From Leptolyngbya sp. Heron Island J (GTDB taxonomy: Bacteria > Cyanobacteriota > Cyanobacteriia > Phormidesmidales > Phormidesmidaceae): DNA of 64,000 bases. The notes under the pieces were generated by a model. That model searched no databases. It was not told where the DNA came from and worked only from the letters and a program-made list of their open reading frames with translations. The stretch is from assembly GCF_000482245.1 (NCBI RefSeq), contig NZ_AWNH01000014.1, positions 163,091-227,090 of the forward strand. Direction: 5' to 3'. Numbering within the stretch: the first letter of the stretch is position 1; every line of letters begins with the position of its first letter. Both the position numbers and the translations under genes were made by a program. This document shows, piece after piece, positions 27,467 to 34,937 of this stretch.

Positions 27467-28246
27467 ATGGGAAATCGACCGACAAGAGAATTTGACTTTG
27501 AGCTACCCGTGGGCTACATGGATGAGGATGGACGGGTACACCGAACAGCTACACTGCGCAAAATGAGCGGCCATGAAGAGGCCATGCTGGCGGATCGAAA
27601 ACTACGTCAGAATGCTGGCAAGCTGGTCACAGAACTGCTGACCAGCTGCACCAAAAAGCTAGATGACGTGACCAGTGTCAACCGCCAACTGATTGCCGAT
27701 CTAACCTCCGCTGACCGCAACTATTTGTTGTTAGAGCTGCGCAAAATCACCTTTGGAGAAACCATTGAAGCGAATTATCGCTGTCCCGCCTGCGGGGGCA
27801 CCAATCATATTTTAGAGGAGCTAGACGAACTCCCCGTTAATCGTGCCGACAACGGCGGTCCTCCAGAAATCATGGTGGAACTGGAAGACGGCTATGAAGA
27901 TAAAAACGGCGAAGTCTATACGACCATGAGCTTCCGATTACCTACAGGGGTCGATGAGGAGAAGACCGCCAACATTGTTAAAAGCAATGCCTCACGGGGG
28001 ACTAATGCCCTGTTAAGCCGCTGCATGGTGGGTCTGGGGGACATGCCAACCAATCGCCGTGAGGCCTTAGGAACAAAAATTTTAGGCGATTTGACCATGG
28101 GGGACCGCGCCCGAATTGAACGGGCCTTTCGTCAGGAGATGCCAGGGGTGGATCTAACGCGAGAATTGACCTGTGAACATTGTGGCAGCCCGATCAAAAC
28201 CACATTGGATATGAAAAGTTTTTTCTCTCTGCCATCGGCAGCCTAG
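27467..28246 (+). CDS. CIS assembly/baseplate protein with split zinc finger
   Basis: The protein has 259 residues. It carries two CxxC pairs, CPACG at residues 106-109 and CEHCG at 236-239, about 130 residues apart, probably joined into one zinc site. The rest is mostly helical (GHEEAMLADRKLRQNAGKLV; ADRNYLLLELRKITFGE; GDRARIERAFRQEMPGVDL). The plan is that of CIS proteins placed between tube and tape measure, compared with phage baseplate-assembly proteins (T4 gp26/gp51-like) or tail-assembly chaperones. It overlaps the next coding unit by 67 bases in the -1 frame and ends just after a slippery heptamer. Confidence 0.75.
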   Translation: MGNRPTREFDFELPVGYMDEDGRVHRTATLRKMSGHEEAMLADRKLRQNAGKLVTELLTSCTKKLDDVTSVNRQLIADLTSADRNYLLLELRKITFGETIEANYRCPACGGTNHILEELDELPVNRADNGGPPEIMVELEDGYEDKNGEVYTTMSFRLPTGVDEEKTANIVKSNASRGTNALLSRCMVGLGDMPTNRREALGTKILGDLTMGDRARIERAFRQEMPGVDLTRELTCEHCGSPIKTTLDMKSFFSLPSAA

Positions 28247-28410
28247 CCCAGCTACACCAGGAAGTATTTTACCTGGCCTATCATCTGCACTGGTCGCCTA
28301 ACGATGTGATTGAGCTGGATGTGGAAACCCGCCGGGCGTATCTGCGGTTGTTGATGGAGCAGCTGGAGCGAGAGAAAGAAGCGGTCGAAAAGGCCAAAAA
28401 AGGCAGATAA
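28180..28410 (+). CDS. DUF6760-family CIS protein, in the -1 frame (start unclear)
   Basis: The frame encodes a DUF6760 core: LHQEVFYLAYHLHW, then ETRRAYLRLLMEQLEREKEA and a basic tail. DUF6760 proteins are small, constant members of CIS clusters, next to the tape measure. No ATG or GTG exists in frame before the core. The only usual start is TTG 28180, one codon after an in-frame TGA, and no ribosome site is evident. The core is preceded by an extra stretch in the overlap with the upstream gene. It may instead be made as a -1 frameshift fusion of about 314 residues (252 from the upstream gene, 62 from here). The TTG start is nominal. Confidence 0.7.
   Translation: MWQPDQNHIGYEKFFLSAIGSLAQLHQEVFYLAYHLHWSPNDVIELDVETRRAYLRLLMEQLEREKEAVEKAKKGR
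28219..28225 (+). promoter_or_regulatory. Candidate -1 ribosomal frameshift site (T TTT TTC)
   Basis: The heptamer TTTTTTC is phased as X XXY YYZ relative to the upstream reading frame (AGT TTT TTC, codons 251-253), a classic slippery sequence. Slipping back by one base here enters the DUF6760 frame seven codons before the upstream stop. No strong downstream hairpin is obvious by eye. Assignment is inference from phase and context. Confidence 0.55.
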
Positions 28411-28467
28411 CAAGAACAGATAGCAGTGTAGATCATCGTTGCTAACCCATGTAGGAAAATCACTGAT

Positions 28468-30729
28468 ATGGACGGGGTTCTCCCAATTAGTTTTAGCCTT
28501 GGAAATGCGGCAGAAAGCATTGGTCAGCAGATGCAACAGGGGCTGACTCCCTTTCTAGAGCAAATGAATGGCATCCTGCAGCGTCGTGGAGATGAATTGT
28601 CTCGTATTGGCTTTGGGGTGATGACCCTGGTGATTGGCACCTTGGGTCTGATTCAGGGGCTACAGCTAGGGGTGCAGTCGGTCCAGGTGGTTAATCTGGG
28701 GTTCTTAGAAATTATGGGGGCGGGGAGTTTTGCCTTCCTGGTGTTGATCTTTCTCAAGCTGTTCGATATTGAACGAGAGATTCGCAGTCTGCACCGATGT
28801 ATGAGTGGGGTGATCAAGAACTTCCTTTGGGTCAAATTGGAGGCTCTGTTGATTTCCATTTGCGATCGCATCGTCACCTGTTTAACGATGTTGCTCAACG
28901 TGCTGCTCAGCATCAGTGTCACCCTCAAAGCATTGCTGGAAGTTACGTTAAAACTGTTGGCAGACATTGCCATTCAACTGCAGGCAGGATTAAGCGTTGA
29001 CGGTTCATTTTCTTTTACCCTGGAGCTAAAGGGCTTAGGCGACATTGACCTGTTGGAACTGACCCTAAAGATGTTTGGTCTGGCCGCCGCCGCCACCGCC
29101 TTGACCGCGGCCCTGGGGTTGCTGATTCCAGCTCTTACAGCAATGTCAGGGGTGCTGGCCCTGCTGGCGGGGGGACTGGCGTTGTTGGCCCTGGCCCTGG
29201 GACTGATGCCTGATAATCTGCAGGACATTGTCAATGCTTTGCTGTGGCTGGGGGCAGGACTGATTGTGCTGGGAGCTGCGATCGCAATTGCCTTTGCCAC
29301 TGGTACCCTGGTGCCAATCATTGCTGGCTTAGCTGCTATTCTGGTCTTTTTAGCCATATTGGCGGGTGTTCTCCACCTGATGCCCGACAACCTAGACGAC
29401 ATCGCCAAAGGCCTCTTAAAACTCTATGGCGGACTGATTTTACTCGGTGCGGCCATTGCCCTATTGGGGGCAGACAAGTTTAAGCAAGTGGCCCTGGGAC
29501 TGCTGGCGATCGGAGTCTTTTTGCTACTGGTGGGCCTAGCCTTACGGCTCTTTAACGAAGCCTCTCTAGCCGCGATTCCAGCCCTGAATGAACTGTTTGA
29601 GGCAGTTATTGCCTTAGTCAATGCTCTAGCCGAAATTGAAGAAGAAAGCTTTAAGAAAATTGCTGTCGGGTTGTTGGGAATTGTCGTTTTTCTCGGGCTG
29701 CTAGGGCTAGCCTTACGACTGTTTAATACTGAAGTTCTCGAAGCCATTCCGGGTCTCAAGGATTTATTTGATGGGCTGATCGCATTGGCAACATCCATCG
29801 CAGAATTTGACGAAGCTCAGTTAAAAAAGATTGGGTTAGGATTTCTAGGAATTGTTGTTTTCCTCGGGCTATTAGGACTGGCGCTACGACTATTTAATGC
29901 GGATGTATTAAATGCTATTCCTGGACTGAAAGACCTGTTTGATGGACTGGTAAGTTTGGCTGAGACCATTGCTAATTTTAGCGTTGATCAGATGATTCAA
30001 ATTGCCTTTGGTCTAGCCGGTATTGTCACCTTTTTGTTCTTGCTTAGCTTCGCCATCAACAATTTCAATGTTGATGTCTTGAATGCACTACCAGCGCTTT
30101 CAGAGTTATTAAACAGTCTGGTCAACCTGATGACCGCCCTGGCCGGGTTTACGATTGGAGAACTACTTTTAATTGCTGCAGGTCTGGCCATATTAACTGC
30201 CTTTATGTTTGGTTTGGCTCTGGCCCTTAATCTGGCTACCCCTGGACTCAATGCCATGGCCGCTGTGTTAGGCAGCATGGAAAGCCTGCTCAACACCGCT
30301 GCAGAAGCCGCTGGCAATTTGGCCGATGCCATCAGTTCGATTCCCAGTCTGCCCAGCTTGCCAGACTTTGATATCGGCATCTCGGACTTGATTCCATCCT
30401 TCCAGACCGGGGGGATTATGCCACACACAGGCTTAGCGTATCTGCATGCAGGAGAACGTGTGCTCAATGTGGAAGAGACCCAAGCCTTCAACCGAGGGGC
30501 CAGGGGAGGCAACCTCCTAACAGCTTCACCATCAGCCACAGCAGCAGGAGCTGTTGATCAATCCATGCATCTAGGAGGCATCAACATTACCATCAACGCC
30601 GATCGGCTCGATGGTGATTCTGCCAATATTCTGAGCGATGAAATTGTTCAACAGCTGCGGGCGAAGCTGGCCAACTTACAAACAGAAGAAAATTTCCGCA
30701 CAGGCGTTCGCAGCAGCGCCCCGGCTTAA
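28468..30729 (+). CDS. Tape-measure-like protein with four 57-residue hydrophobic repeats
   Basis: This 753-residue protein ends with a typical phage tape-measure tail: FQTGGIMPHTGLAYLHAGER and VLNVEET, then a beta-like end (LGGINITINADRLDG). The body is strongly hydrophobic and helical. Residues ~339-566 are four tandem 57-residue repeats (consensus features VVFLGLLGLALRLFN, AIPGLKDLFDGL). Before them lie two shorter units with LMPDNLxDI. Tape-measure proteins fill the tube and set its length. The membrane-like hydrophobic helices are unusual and could help bilayer entry or membrane docking. It follows DUF6760 by 57 bases. Confidence 0.8.
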   Translation: MDGVLPISFSLGNAAESIGQQMQQGLTPFLEQMNGILQRRGDELSRIGFGVMTLVIGTLGLIQGLQLGVQSVQVVNLGFLEIMGAGSFAFLVLIFLKLFDIEREIRSLHRCMSGVIKNFLWVKLEALLISICDRIVTCLTMLLNVLLSISVTLKALLEVTLKLLADIAIQLQAGLSVDGSFSFTLELKGLGDIDLLELTLKMFGLAAAATALTAALGLLIPALTAMSGVLALLAGGLALLALALGLMPDNLQDIVNALLWLGAGLIVLGAAIAIAFATGTLVPIIAGLAAILVFLAILAGVLHLMPDNLDDIAKGLLKLYGGLILLGAAIALLGADKFKQVALGLLAIGVFLLLVGLALRLFNEASLAAIPALNELFEAVIALVNALAEIEEESFKKIAVGLLGIVVFLGLLGLALRLFNTEVLEAIPGLKDLFDGLIALATSIAEFDEAQLKKIGLGFLGIVVFLGLLGLALRLFNADVLNAIPGLKDLFDGLVSLAETIANFSVDQMIQIAFGLAGIVTFLFLLSFAINNFNVDVLNALPALSELLNSLVNLMTALAGFTIGELLLIAAGLAILTAFMFGLALALNLATPGLNAMAAVLGSMESLLNTAAEAAGNLADAISSIPSLPSLPDFDIGISDLIPSFQTGGIMPHTGLAYLHAGERVLNVEETQAFNRGARGGNLLTASPSATAAGAVDQSMHLGGINITINADRLDGDSANILSDEIVQQLRAKLANLQTEENFRTGVRSSAPA

Positions 30730-30792
30730 TTCTCTAGGGAGCATAATCACAGTGCATTTTATGACCAGCAGACTTAAGACAACAAAAGTTCG

Positions 30793-31368
30793 ATGAGACG
30801 AGAGCAGCGCCATCCAATTCGGGGATTTTTGGTCAGTGTGGGGCTGACCCCAGAGCTTCTGGTCGAATTCCAGTACAACCCTTCGCAGCTGAGCGATCGG
30901 CGGTCGGTGAGCTATGCCACACTCAACGCGCCGGGGCTGATTATGCCCACCCGTCAGTATGTGTCTGGTGGCGATCGCACCCTGAGCTTTACCGTGCGGA
31001 TTGATGGACTCATGCCAGGCCCCATGGATAAAACCATTAACATTAGCCGCGACGCCGATGGGGGGATCACCCCAGAACTGAACAAATATCGCACCTTTCT
31101 ATATCCCCAATCGGAACAGTGGCAGCGAGCAGGCGGTAGTTTTATGCCCCTATACGCAGACACCCAACAATTTGCCAGTCCGCCCCCCTGTCGCCTCAGT
31201 TTAGGCAATCGCGTGATTGATTGCATTGTCACCGATGTCTCTATCACCGAACTCTATTTCAACACCCAGCTAGCACCGCTACGGGCCGATGTCGCCATCA
31301 GCCTGGTGGAACTCACCCCTTACAATCGCCCCGCTCCTGGAGGACAAGTCAATGCCCGTCAAGCCTGA
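30793..31368 (+). CDS. CIS_tube-family protein (Afp7/Pvc7-like)
   Basis: The 191 residues match the CIS_tube family that sits at the tube-baseplate junction. They begin with FLVSVGLTPELLVEFQYNPS and continue with SGGDRTLSFTVRIDG, SPPPCRLSLGNRVIDCIVTD and LAPLRADVAISLVE. The N-terminal FxYNPxxL pattern is the typical signature. The protein likely bridges the tube to the hub/spike and the LysM adaptor encoded next, which it overlaps by 17 bases. The gene pair plus hub and spike (30.8-33.3 kb) forms the usual core baseplate set. Confidence 0.88.
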   Translation: MRREQRHPIRGFLVSVGLTPELLVEFQYNPSQLSDRRSVSYATLNAPGLIMPTRQYVSGGDRTLSFTVRIDGLMPGPMDKTINISRDADGGITPELNKYRTFLYPQSEQWQRAGGSFMPLYADTQQFASPPPCRLSLGNRVIDCIVTDVSITELYFNTQLAPLRADVAISLVELTPYNRPAPGGQVNARQA

Positions 31369-31666
31369 TTCTCGTCATGCCAATTTACCAATTAACCAAA
31401 CCGTCAGTCCGGATGGCACTCTGCGGTCCACCATTGCTCTGCGGCTGGGTCAAGCTGAGCCCACCACATCCCTGACCCAACATCGGCTGGTCCAGGGAGA
31501 AACGCTGGACCAGCTGGCGTTGCGCTACTTTGGAGACGAACGCCTTTGGTGGCGCATTCTAGATGCCAATCCCCTGGTGTATCCCTTCGATATTCCTGTG
31601 GGGCAGATACTAACAATTCCAGCACCGGGACCCGCCACTCGTATTACTCGCGCTCGGAGGTTTTAA
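31352..31666 (+). CDS. LysM-domain CIS adaptor protein
   Basis: The protein is 104 residues from ATG 31352, preceded by GGAGG at about 31339-31343 and overlapping the previous gene. After a ~45-residue N-terminal segment comes a LysM domain: HRLVQGETLDQLALRYFGDE, then WWRILDANPLVYPFDIPVGQ and LTIPAP. In CIS and phages, LysM proteins (gp53/gpX-like) fit between tube, hub and wedge. Its placement between CIS_tube and hub genes agrees. The end is basic (TRITRARRF). Confidence 0.87.
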   Translation: MPVKPDSRHANLPINQTVSPDGTLRSTIALRLGQAEPTTSLTQHRLVQGETLDQLALRYFGDERLWWRILDANPLVYPFDIPVGQILTIPAPGPATRITRARRF

Positions 31667-31667
31667 G

Positions 31668-32783
31668 ATGGGCACCCGCACTCCGTTCTACGCAGTCACC
31701 TTAGAGGGCGTCGATATCACTCCCTGGATCACGAGCATTAGCCTGGTGGAAGATGATCGCCAGACCGATCATGTCATGCTGACGATTCAGGACCCACGCC
31801 TGCTCTATGCGGATGCATTGTTTGAGGGGAGCTGGGCCGAGATTGATATTGGCTATGCCGAGGCCCATCAGCATGCGCTGATGTTGCGGGCGTTAATCAC
31901 CAAAGTTGAGTTGCGCTATCCCCAGGATGGCATTCCCACCTTGACCCTGAAGGGAGAAGATAAATCGATTGAAATGGGGTTAACGGAAAAGCGAAAACGC
32001 TGGCGCGATCGCACCGTTACCGACATTGTTAAAGCCGTAGCCGCTCCCTATGGGTTTGAACGGGTGGAGGCCCGATTATCCCGCGATCCAATCCCTGGCA
32101 GACCCATCCATCAAGGAGGACAGACCGACTTAGCGTTTTTGCAGGATCTGGCCGAAACCTACCACGCCAAATGTTTTGTCGAACTGGATGAACAGGGACG
32201 CGAGGTGCTTTATTTCATCCCGGAGCGGGCAATTATCCAGCTGCAGCGAGCCGACACTCTGGTATTACGCTATCGCATGGGCCCCACCAGTAATCTGTTT
32301 AGCTTTACCCCCAGCTTTGACAGTAGTTATATTGATCGGCTGAAGGAGATTAATGATATTGACGATCGAGGGCAGCGGATCGAAAGCTCCGAACAACCCT
32401 CACCCGATATCTTTATCTGGCCGCTAAATCCAGTACGTTTGGCCCAGGCCAATGATCGAGATCGCGCCCAAATACAACAGCTTTATACCCAGGGAGTTGC
32501 GCGCAAACAAGACTTACAGCGCCAGCTTACGGCCCGACGAGTGACGGCGGGTGAAGTCGCCCCTAACCAGGGCCAAATTGAATCCACCAATGATGCCCTG
32601 GAAGCACGTCGTTTAGGCATGACCGCCAGGGGCACCACCTTTGGCAACATCTGGCTGCGGGCTAAATCCAACGTCATTGTGGAGGGCGTCAGTGAACGCT
32701 TTAACGGCGAGTGGTACGTCACTAACGTCACCCACAAGATCGACCGTGGCGGCTATAAAACAGATTTTCAATGCGTTCGTTAA
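31668..32783 (+). CDS. Baseplate hub protein (gp27/gpD-like, VgrG N-terminal type)
   Basis: This 371-residue protein is of the phage late control D/gp27 family: VTLEGVDITPWITSISLVED at the start, LMLRALITKVELRYPQDG, LTLKGEDKSIEMGLTEKRKR and HQGGQTDLAFLQDLAETYHA. The C-terminus has WYVTNVTHKIDRGGYKTDF, usual in hub proteins. It starts one base after the LysM stop, with GGAGG upstream. In other CIS the hub is fused with the spike (Pvc8). Here the spike is a separate gene beginning just after the hub stop. Confidence 0.88.
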   Translation: MGTRTPFYAVTLEGVDITPWITSISLVEDDRQTDHVMLTIQDPRLLYADALFEGSWAEIDIGYAEAHQHALMLRALITKVELRYPQDGIPTLTLKGEDKSIEMGLTEKRKRWRDRTVTDIVKAVAAPYGFERVEARLSRDPIPGRPIHQGGQTDLAFLQDLAETYHAKCFVELDEQGREVLYFIPERAIIQLQRADTLVLRYRMGPTSNLFSFTPSFDSSYIDRLKEINDIDDRGQRIESSEQPSPDIFIWPLNPVRLAQANDRDRAQIQQLYTQGVARKQDLQRQLTARRVTAGEVAPNQGQIESTNDALEARRLGMTARGTTFGNIWLRAKSNVIVEGVSERFNGEWYVTNVTHKIDRGGYKTDFQCVR

Positions 32784-32802
32784 CCCGGAGAAACTGTCAC
32801 CA

Positions 32803-33270
32803 ATGATGGAAAAATACTTTGGTAAATACTCAGGAATTGTGATGGACAACCGGGACGATCAGCGGCTGGGACAGTTGCAAGTATCGGTGCCAGCCATCTT
32901 TCCAGGCGATGACGCCGTTGTTGCCCGGCCAGCACTCCCCTATGGTGTTTACTTTGTTCCCGAGGTAGACGCCAAGGTCTGGATAGAGTTTGAAGGGGGT
33001 GACCCCGGTCTCCCGATCTGGACAGGTCTGCAGTCGGTACCAGGAGAATGGCCCCAAGAAGCCGATATCTCGCCACCGCAAAAACGATTGATGAAAACCG
33101 CATCTGGCCACCTGCTGTTGTTCAACGACAAAGGCGGTGAAGAAGGGATTGAAATTGAAAGCAACGCCCGCATTGTGATTCGCTGTCCGGGCACCATCGT
33201 GATTGAATCCCCCAATTTAATTTTGAACGGACGCTTGGTGGCACCGCTGCCACCCAATCAACCCATCTAA
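32803..33270 (+). CDS. Baseplate spike protein (gpV/gp5 OB-fold)
   Basis: The protein is 155 residues from ATG 32803, with a CGGAG ribosome site upstream. The first ~85 residues are the gp5/gpV OB-fold (KYFGKYSGIVMDNRDDQRLG; LPYGVYFVPEVDAKVWIEFE; GDPGLPIWTG). The last ~50 form a beta-helix-like tip (SGHLLLFNDKGGEEGIEIES; RIVIRCPGTIVIES). The trimer forms the membrane-piercing spike on the hub encoded immediately upstream. It is short and carries no visible C-terminal effector or enzyme domain. No recognisable PAAR tip protein is encoded nearby. Confidence 0.88.
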   Translation: MMEKYFGKYSGIVMDNRDDQRLGQLQVSVPAIFPGDDAVVARPALPYGVYFVPEVDAKVWIEFEGGDPGLPIWTGLQSVPGEWPQEADISPPQKRLMKTASGHLLLFNDKGGEEGIEIESNARIVIRCPGTIVIESPNLILNGRLVAPLPPNQPI

Positions 33271-33331
33271 ACAAAAGCACTGCTCTATGTGGGCAGAATC
33301 TTCCTATTTTGCATTCTCTCTTTGAATTATT

Positions 33332-34039
33332 ATGGCTGAGCTAAACGTTGAAGTCCCCTGTGTTGAACTCCCAGAGCTTCCAGAAATTCCCCAGATCCAG
33401 CTGTTTGGGGGAGTTTCTCTAAATGGATTTCTTGATTTCTCTGCGGGGGTGCCCAATCAATGTAGTGCTAACTTTAGCCTGATTCAGCAGCTCGCTCCCA
33501 CTCTGGCCAGCATGACCATTGTGCTCAAGATTTTGGCTGTCCTAAAGGCATTACAGGCTGCTGCCGAGAGCGCCTTCTTAGACTCAGGGGATCTGTTAGT
33601 CTCTCTGGTGGATCTGGCCCCCATCTTTGTCTCGCTGACACCAGCTGGTATGGCGGTCACAATTGCAGGCATGCTGCGGTTAATCATTAGTTTTCTCAAC
33701 TGTTTTATTCTGCAGTTAGAAGCCAGTGTCAAATTTCAGGCCAACATTGCCGAGCTCCAGGCTCAAGCCGATCTTGATCCGGTGTCGGTGAGCCCGGTGC
33801 TAACCGCCTCACTCTCCTGTGCCCAGGCCAATGCAGAATTATCTTTAGAGCATGTTATGGCATCCCTTGGCCCCGTGCAGCCGCTGATCGAGATGATCAC
33901 GCTAGTGGCTGACATTGCTGGCATTCCCCTGGAGCTATCGCTGGATGTATCCGCATCAGCCGACTCAGTGGAGATGATTAGCAGTCTAAAAGAGACGGTT
34001 AGCTCAATTGAAGCAACAATCGAAGCCCTGCCTGTTTAG
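33332..34039 (+). CDS. Hydrophobic CIS-linked protein of unknown function, 235 aa
   Basis: After a short N-terminus rich in Pro/Glu (CVELPELPEIPQIQLFGGVS), residues ~45-130 form two or three long hydrophobic helices (MTIVLKILAVLKALQAAAES; TPAGMAVTIAGMLRLIISFL). The remainder is Ala/Ser-rich and helical, with a likely coiled-coil end. It has no signal peptide and no known motif. Placement between the spike and wedge genes is where CIS encode spike-tip, tube-cargo or accessory proteins. A pore-former, cargo or membrane anchor are all possible, and none is demonstrated. Confidence 0.65.
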   Translation: MAELNVEVPCVELPELPEIPQIQLFGGVSLNGFLDFSAGVPNQCSANFSLIQQLAPTLASMTIVLKILAVLKALQAAAESAFLDSGDLLVSLVDLAPIFVSLTPAGMAVTIAGMLRLIISFLNCFILQLEASVKFQANIAELQAQADLDPVSVSPVLTASLSCAQANAELSLEHVMASLGPVQPLIEMITLVADIAGIPLELSLDVSASADSVEMISSLKETVSSIEATIEALPV

Positions 34040-34141
34040 AACTGAATGAGACAGGCTAACTAGAGAATGCCTGGAATCAAGAAAAATGTTTAGTCAAAAC
34101 CACTATTCACCAGCAAAACACCTTTAACCGAGAGAAATACC

Positions 34142-34540
34142 ATGGGGTTAGGAACCGATCACATCATTTGTAAAACAGAATTTGTAGAGGCGATGCGGGC
34201 ACGGCTGGCCTCGGATAGACCAGAGCTGGGGGATACGGTCGATAAACCGGGGGCTCAAAAAAATCTGGGGGCTTTTGGCTTAGCAGTCTATCGCATCGCC
34301 ACCAGCCATGCTGAAGTGGTATCAGCAGCCGACACCGATGACCAGTTCTGGCAATGGTTTGAATCACTAGAAAAATGGGCATCGGCAAGCTCTAATTGGC
34401 AACAAGATCTAGTCAAGATATTTGCCAACTGGGAACCGGAGCGACCCGCCGATAGAGCCCTCAGGGAAGCGATTTTGCGCTTACCCAACCCAGGAGCACC
34501 ACCCCAGCCACCCCACAGCTTAACCGGAAGAATACAATGA
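34142..34540 (+). CDS. Small CIS-linked protein of unknown function, 132 aa
   Basis: The 132 residues are helical and soluble (CKTEFVEAMRARLASDRPEL; FWQWFESLEKWASASSNWQQ; DRALREAILRLPNPGAPPQP), with a Pro-rich end. The gene starts 100 bases after the hydrophobic protein and overlaps the gp25-like gene by 4 bases (ATGA), so it belongs to the baseplate block. The tryptophan-rich helix is distinctive. No family is recognised. It could be a baseplate or assembly factor. Confidence 0.65.
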   Translation: MGLGTDHIICKTEFVEAMRARLASDRPELGDTVDKPGAQKNLGAFGLAVYRIATSHAEVVSAADTDDQFWQWFESLEKWASASSNWQQDLVKIFANWEPERPADRALREAILRLPNPGAPPQPPHSLTGRIQ

Positions 34541-34905
34541 ACACACCACCAATCATGGGATTTAGCTTTCCTTTTCGCATTGTGAACGGAGGGGTGAGTC
34601 GCAGTCGAGACTTTGAAAAGCTTAAACAGAATGTGCGTCATCTACTCAGTACACGTTTGGGTGAACGGACGATGCTCCGTCGCTATGGCGGCGGCGTTCA
34701 TCACCGTTTGCAAAGCCCCAACGACAGTACGCTACAGACACTGATTCGCCACGAAATTGAACAGGCCCTGCGCGAGTACATGCCAGAAGTACAGCTAACG
34801 GCCCCTCTAAGCCTGACCGCTAACGCCAGTGAACTCACCATTGTGGTTGAGTATCAAGCCAGTCCGCAAGACACCATTCGGCAGCTGGAATTACAGATTA
34901 TCTGA
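34537..34905 (+). CDS. gp25-like baseplate wedge protein
   Basis: The 122 residues fit the GPW/gp25 family: GFSFPFRIVNGGVSRSRDFE, LKQNVRHLLSTRLGERTMLR, RYGGGVHHRLQSPND, then a LIRHEIEQALREYMPE helix. In the assembled machine gp25 (Cis9-type) joins the sheath to the baseplate and triggers contraction. It overlaps the previous gene by four bases and is followed 32 bases on by the gp6/J-like wedge gene, the normal order in phages and CIS. Confidence 0.92.
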   Translation: MNTPPIMGFSFPFRIVNGGVSRSRDFEKLKQNVRHLLSTRLGERTMLRRYGGGVHHRLQSPNDSTLQTLIRHEIEQALREYMPEVQLTAPLSLTANASELTIVVEYQASPQDTIRQLELQII

Positions 34906-34937
34906 GATCGCCCCTATGGGGCGTGGGAGACAAACCC

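Noticed and set aside
29482-30165. DNA-level tandem repeat or CRISPR-like array in the tape-measure gene
   Set aside because: The periodicity is 171 bases of coding repeats with drifting sequence and no spacers; it is a protein repeat.
29997-30539. Reverse 180-codon frame inside the tape-measure gene
   Set aside because: Antisense shadow of repetitive hydrophobic codons; Ala/Arg/Ser-rich with no domain.
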